Origin: Tubiluchus corallicola
Taxonomy: Eukaryota > Priapulida > Priapulimorpha > Priapulimorphida > Tubiluchidae
Length of the DNA: 64,000 nt
NCBI GenBank assembly: GCA_030141605.1
Contig: JAQGDQ010000004.1
Coordinates: forward strand, 994,001 to 1,058,000
Direction of reading: 5' to 3'
Positions 61,634-64,000 of the stretch are shown piece by piece (the first letter of the stretch is position 1; each line of letters begins with the position of its first letter). The notes beneath the pieces are model-generated. The model saw nothing but the letters and a program-made list of their open reading frames with translations, was not told where the DNA came from and made no database searches. Made by a program: the position numbers and the translations under genes.

Positions 61634-62325
61634 CAGCAAATCCTCGCTTAATGACACTAATGCGTTCCGGCAAAATGCTATGGTAACCGAAATGTTGTTA
61701 AATGAAACCGAGACTTCCATAGAAAGTAATGTACAAGAATTGAGATACGTTGATTGAGGTGCTGCTTTAAACATATAAATTAAATGTTTTCAGTTTTGTT
61801 CATATTTCTACCAATTAATTTCTTTCTTACCAATTTTTAACACCTGTTTCTTTTTCCTAAATGTTGAAGCCCTATGTACTTAACGGTTAAACACTGCATA
61901 GTGGAAGCTAAGCCGTTGCTGAGACAATTTCATCTAGATGCTCAGTCTTGTTGCCATAGGAACAGGTTGCAGGCAAAATTCTTTCACATGCAGTTTGCAT
62001 TCAGGTGCTTGGGAGGCATATAAATTGCTAATAGATCTTATTATCCTCGATACAAATGACTAGCATTTAATAGTCAGTCGGAAAGCAAAACATATAGTAA
62101 TTGTCTTACATTACTTGTGTGTTTTGGAATAATACAGTATGTACTGTTTTAATGTTTCAAATATTTTTAAAAGTTTTTGATCAATTAAAAAATGACTGAA
62201 CAAAGTAAAAAGTTCTCATCAAAATGAAACGTGTGCGATAACTGAGGAAAAGGTGTCAAATTTTCAGCGTCGTTAAAATGAAACATTACTAAGCAGGTAG
62301 TCGTTGAGCGACCAGTGAAGTTTGA
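61634..62325. mobile_element. Possible non-autonomous pogo/Tigger-like DNA element
   Basis: The left end CAGCAAATCCTCGCTTAATG, followed by TAATGCGTTCC and GTTGTTAAATGAAACC, has the look of terminal repeats of pogo/Tigger-type elements (CAG...CCTCG.TTAA... then TAATxCGTTCC). The right part at about 62268-62314 carries CGTCGTTAAAATGAAAC and CGTTGAGCGACCAG, a weak mirror of the left end. No transposase. The 62-codon frame at 61569-61757 runs through the left terminal repeat and is not a gene. Confidence 0.35.
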
Positions 62326-62700
62326 ACCAATAAAAATTGGAGCAATTTCTAAAAGCACATTTTAATAGCCCCCAGTTCAAAAGGGAAACCTGCCCTTGTT
62401 TTTTCTTAGCTTTGCCTTTCCATAAATGATTAATTTCACAGAATTGGGACAACTACAGAAAGTTCCATAAAGAAATAAAAAGTTATGGCACCTCTATAAT
62501 TTATGTTGATAGGAATGAAAGAACAAAAAAGCACTTAATGTTCTTTGTGTTTTTTAATGATGAAACAATTTTTTTTAATTTCATAACTGGAAATTTGACC
62601 ATAAATAAAACAAAAACATTAACATATTAAACTAAAAACAAAACACTTATTCTTCAAAAATCACCAATTCAGCAATCATCAGCAAATAACCTGCTGATAG
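62326..62700. other. AT-rich sequence at the 3' end of the LINE
   Basis: Probably contains the 3' boundary of the minus-strand LINE, but I cannot place it. No clear tail repeat is visible. Confidence 0.4.
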
Positions 62701-62771
62701 TTATATTATTTGTAGAGCGAGCTAAAAGCATAATTCAAGACTTTCTTTCTCACCATCCTCCTGGTAGATTT
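62701..62771 (-). other. Presumed 3' UTR of the RTE-like LINE
   Basis: Directly follows the stop codon on the minus strand. A GAGAAAGAAAG run occurs just after it. Confidence 0.4.
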
Positions 62772-64000
62772 TCATCTGTCAGCCGGCGAACACTTGATAA
62801 CGTCTCTCCAGGTGTCTCTGTCTTCATACGTCTTCTCCTCCTCCACATCCACCAGTCGGATTCCTCTCCTCGCAAGCGCCTCTCCAACTCCATCAAGCCA
62901 TCTCTTCCGGGGCCTTCCCACTGGTCTTTTGCCTTGCGGCTTCCATTCAAGATATTTCTTTGCCAATCTCGTGTCGTCCATCCGCTTAATATGCCCATAC
63001 CACCTCAACTTGCTCTCCTCAATCTCTCTCAAGAGTGGTTTCACTGAGAGGTCTGACCTTATCTGTTCACTTCTGAGTCTGTCTATCCTTGTTACACCCC
63101 TTATAGTCCGAAGAACTTTCATTTCCACTGCCTGTAGTCTTGAGGATGTCTTCGTTGTAAGTGACCAACATTCAGCTCCATATGTTAGTATTGGTTTCAA
63201 TATTGTGTTATATATGGTTGTCTTGACTTGCTTGGGTATGCACTTCTCTTTCAATAGGGGATACATCATCATAAAATTTCTTGTATATTTCTCAATCCTC
63301 GCACTCAACTCCGTTTCATGAATATTTCCTTCATCCACAACCACCCCAAGGTATTTATAGGAATTTGCCTTGTGCAGCTTCCTGTCTTCCATATACACAT
63401 CAAATTCCTCTCTTCTACGGCTTATGTGCATGAACTCAGTCTTTCCCTTTGCCGTGTTTATGCTCATTCCATTATTATTCATTGTTGATAACCATGAACT
63501 GGCCACACCCTGCAGTTCTTGTATGGTGTCCACCATCACTGCCGCATCGTCCGCGTAGGCGAGGACTTGCTGGTTTGGTCGTGGGTTTGTATCTCTGATG
63601 CACTTGTCCATGAATATGATATATAGGAGCGGGGACAACCCGTCTCCTTGTCTTACACCTGCTTCGATGTTAAACCAGTCAGTCTCCACGTCTCCTTTTC
63701 TTACCTTACTCACACTATTGCTATAGATGCTCTTGATAACTCTTATCAGCTTTTTGGGAACAGAATACGGCGGCTCCGACATAATCTTCCAAAGCAGCTT
63801 TCTTGGGACACGGTCAAAAGCTTTCTCCATATCAATGAAGAGAGCAAATTTGTCCCTTCCCCACTCCCAGCTTTTCTCCATTATCATCTTCATCACAAAC
63901 ACAAGATCTGATGTACTTCGTCCTGGTCGAAATCCGTACTGCCATTCTCCCAATCTAGCCTCAACATGTGTACGAAGCCTCCTCTCGATTATACTACTGT
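62772..64000 (-). CDS. RTE-like LINE reverse transcriptase, 3' part, cut by window edge
   Basis: Role: reverse transcriptase of a non-LTR retrotransposon, copying its RNA at a nicked target site. Seen: 408 uninterrupted codons from the window edge to TGA at 62772. In order, counting from the edge: RLGEWQYGFRPGRST (15-29), FIDMEKAFDRVPR with the catalytic Asp (54-66), GVRQGDGLSPLL (114-125), YADDAAVM with the intact Asp pair (148-155), YLGVVVDE, then GAECWSLTTKTSSRLQ, LRWYGHIKRM and GRPRKRWLDGV, then a DRDTWR end. This C-terminal pattern (GHxxRM...GRxxxRWLDGV...DRxxWR) resembles RTE/BovB-type and related elements; the clade call is from memory. The frame is still open at 64000, so the endonuclease domain should lie outside. 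Its intactness suggests a young copy. Confidence 0.9.
   Translation of the reverse strand, partial: SSIIERRLRTHVEARLGEWQYGFRPGRSTSDLVFVMKMIMEKSWEWGRDKFALFIDMEKAFDRVPRKLLWKIMSEPPYSVPKKLIRVIKSIYSNSVSKVRKGDVETDWFNIEAGVRQGDGLSPLLYIIFMDKCIRDTNPRPNQQVLAYADDAAVMVDTIQELQGVASSWLSTMNNNGMSINTAKGKTEFMHISRRREEFDVYMEDRKLHKANSYKYLGVVVDEGNIHETELSARIEKYTRNFMMMYPLLKEKCIPKQVKTTIYNTILKPILTYGAECWSLTTKTSSRLQAVEMKVLRTIRGVTRIDRLRSEQIRSDLSVKPLLREIEESKLRWYGHIKRMDDTRLAKKYLEWKPQGKRPVGRPRKRWLDGVGEALARRGIRLVDVEEEKTYEDRDTWRDVIKCSPADR

Noticed and set aside
62794-63911. Plus-strand frames opposite the LINE (175, 62 and 87 codons)
   Set aside because: They are antisense shadows of the intact reverse transcriptase.

Overview
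The window is AT-rich, repeat-laden eukaryotic genomic DNA, almost certainly nuclear DNA of an invertebrate animal. The reasons are one clear metazoan-type gene (MAT2B), several non-LTR retrotransposon pieces, tRNA-derived SINE heads, GT-AG splice signals, AATAAA poly(A) signals, and very many long and varied microsatellites. There are no operons, ribosome binding sites or CRISPR arrays. I cannot assign a phylum from the sequence.

Layout. 0-7 kb is intergenic or intronic DNA with degenerate simple repeats. 7.1-8.95 kb is a striking satellite complex: a 15-17 bp minisatellite and a CTAC tetranucleotide tract at the left reappear in inverted order and orientation at the right, around a core of other tetranucleotide arrays. 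9-16 kb is mostly featureless. 16.0-16.6 kb is a 602-bp fold-back element with about 190-bp imperfect terminal inverted repeats. 18.8 kb holds a possible short first exon, and 21.1-21.4 kb a 152-bp tandem duplication. 24-27 kb has long homopyrimidine/homopurine tracts. 27.3-27.5 kb is a plausible 5' coding exon on the minus strand with a consensus splice donor. 30.7-32.0 kb has two further candidate exons, minus and plus. 33.4 and 39.7 kb are (CT)n/(GA)n arrays, 37.7-38.3 kb is a decayed minisatellite, and 40.0-41.2 kb has CpG palindromes and two SINE heads. 42.4-42.9 kb is a dead LINE.

47.3-51.1 kb is a composite block. Two large trinucleotide arrays in opposite orientation enclose one plus-strand and one minus-strand dead LINE and a long (TTA)n tract that looks like the 3' tail of the minus-strand LINE. 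51.9-52.1 kb is a small fold-back. 59.4-60.7 kb is MAT2B (regulatory beta subunit of methionine adenosyltransferase 2), the only confidently functional gene. Its body is a single exon, with a possible tiny upstream exon beginning in a YY1/TISU-like start context. 62.7-64.0 kb is the 3' part of an RTE-like LINE whose reverse transcriptase is intact and runs off the right edge.

Apart from MAT2B and the right-end LINE, no genes visibly act together. The other candidate exons are isolated and their genes are unidentified. Most open frames here are chance or low-complexity frames, so they are not listed as genes.
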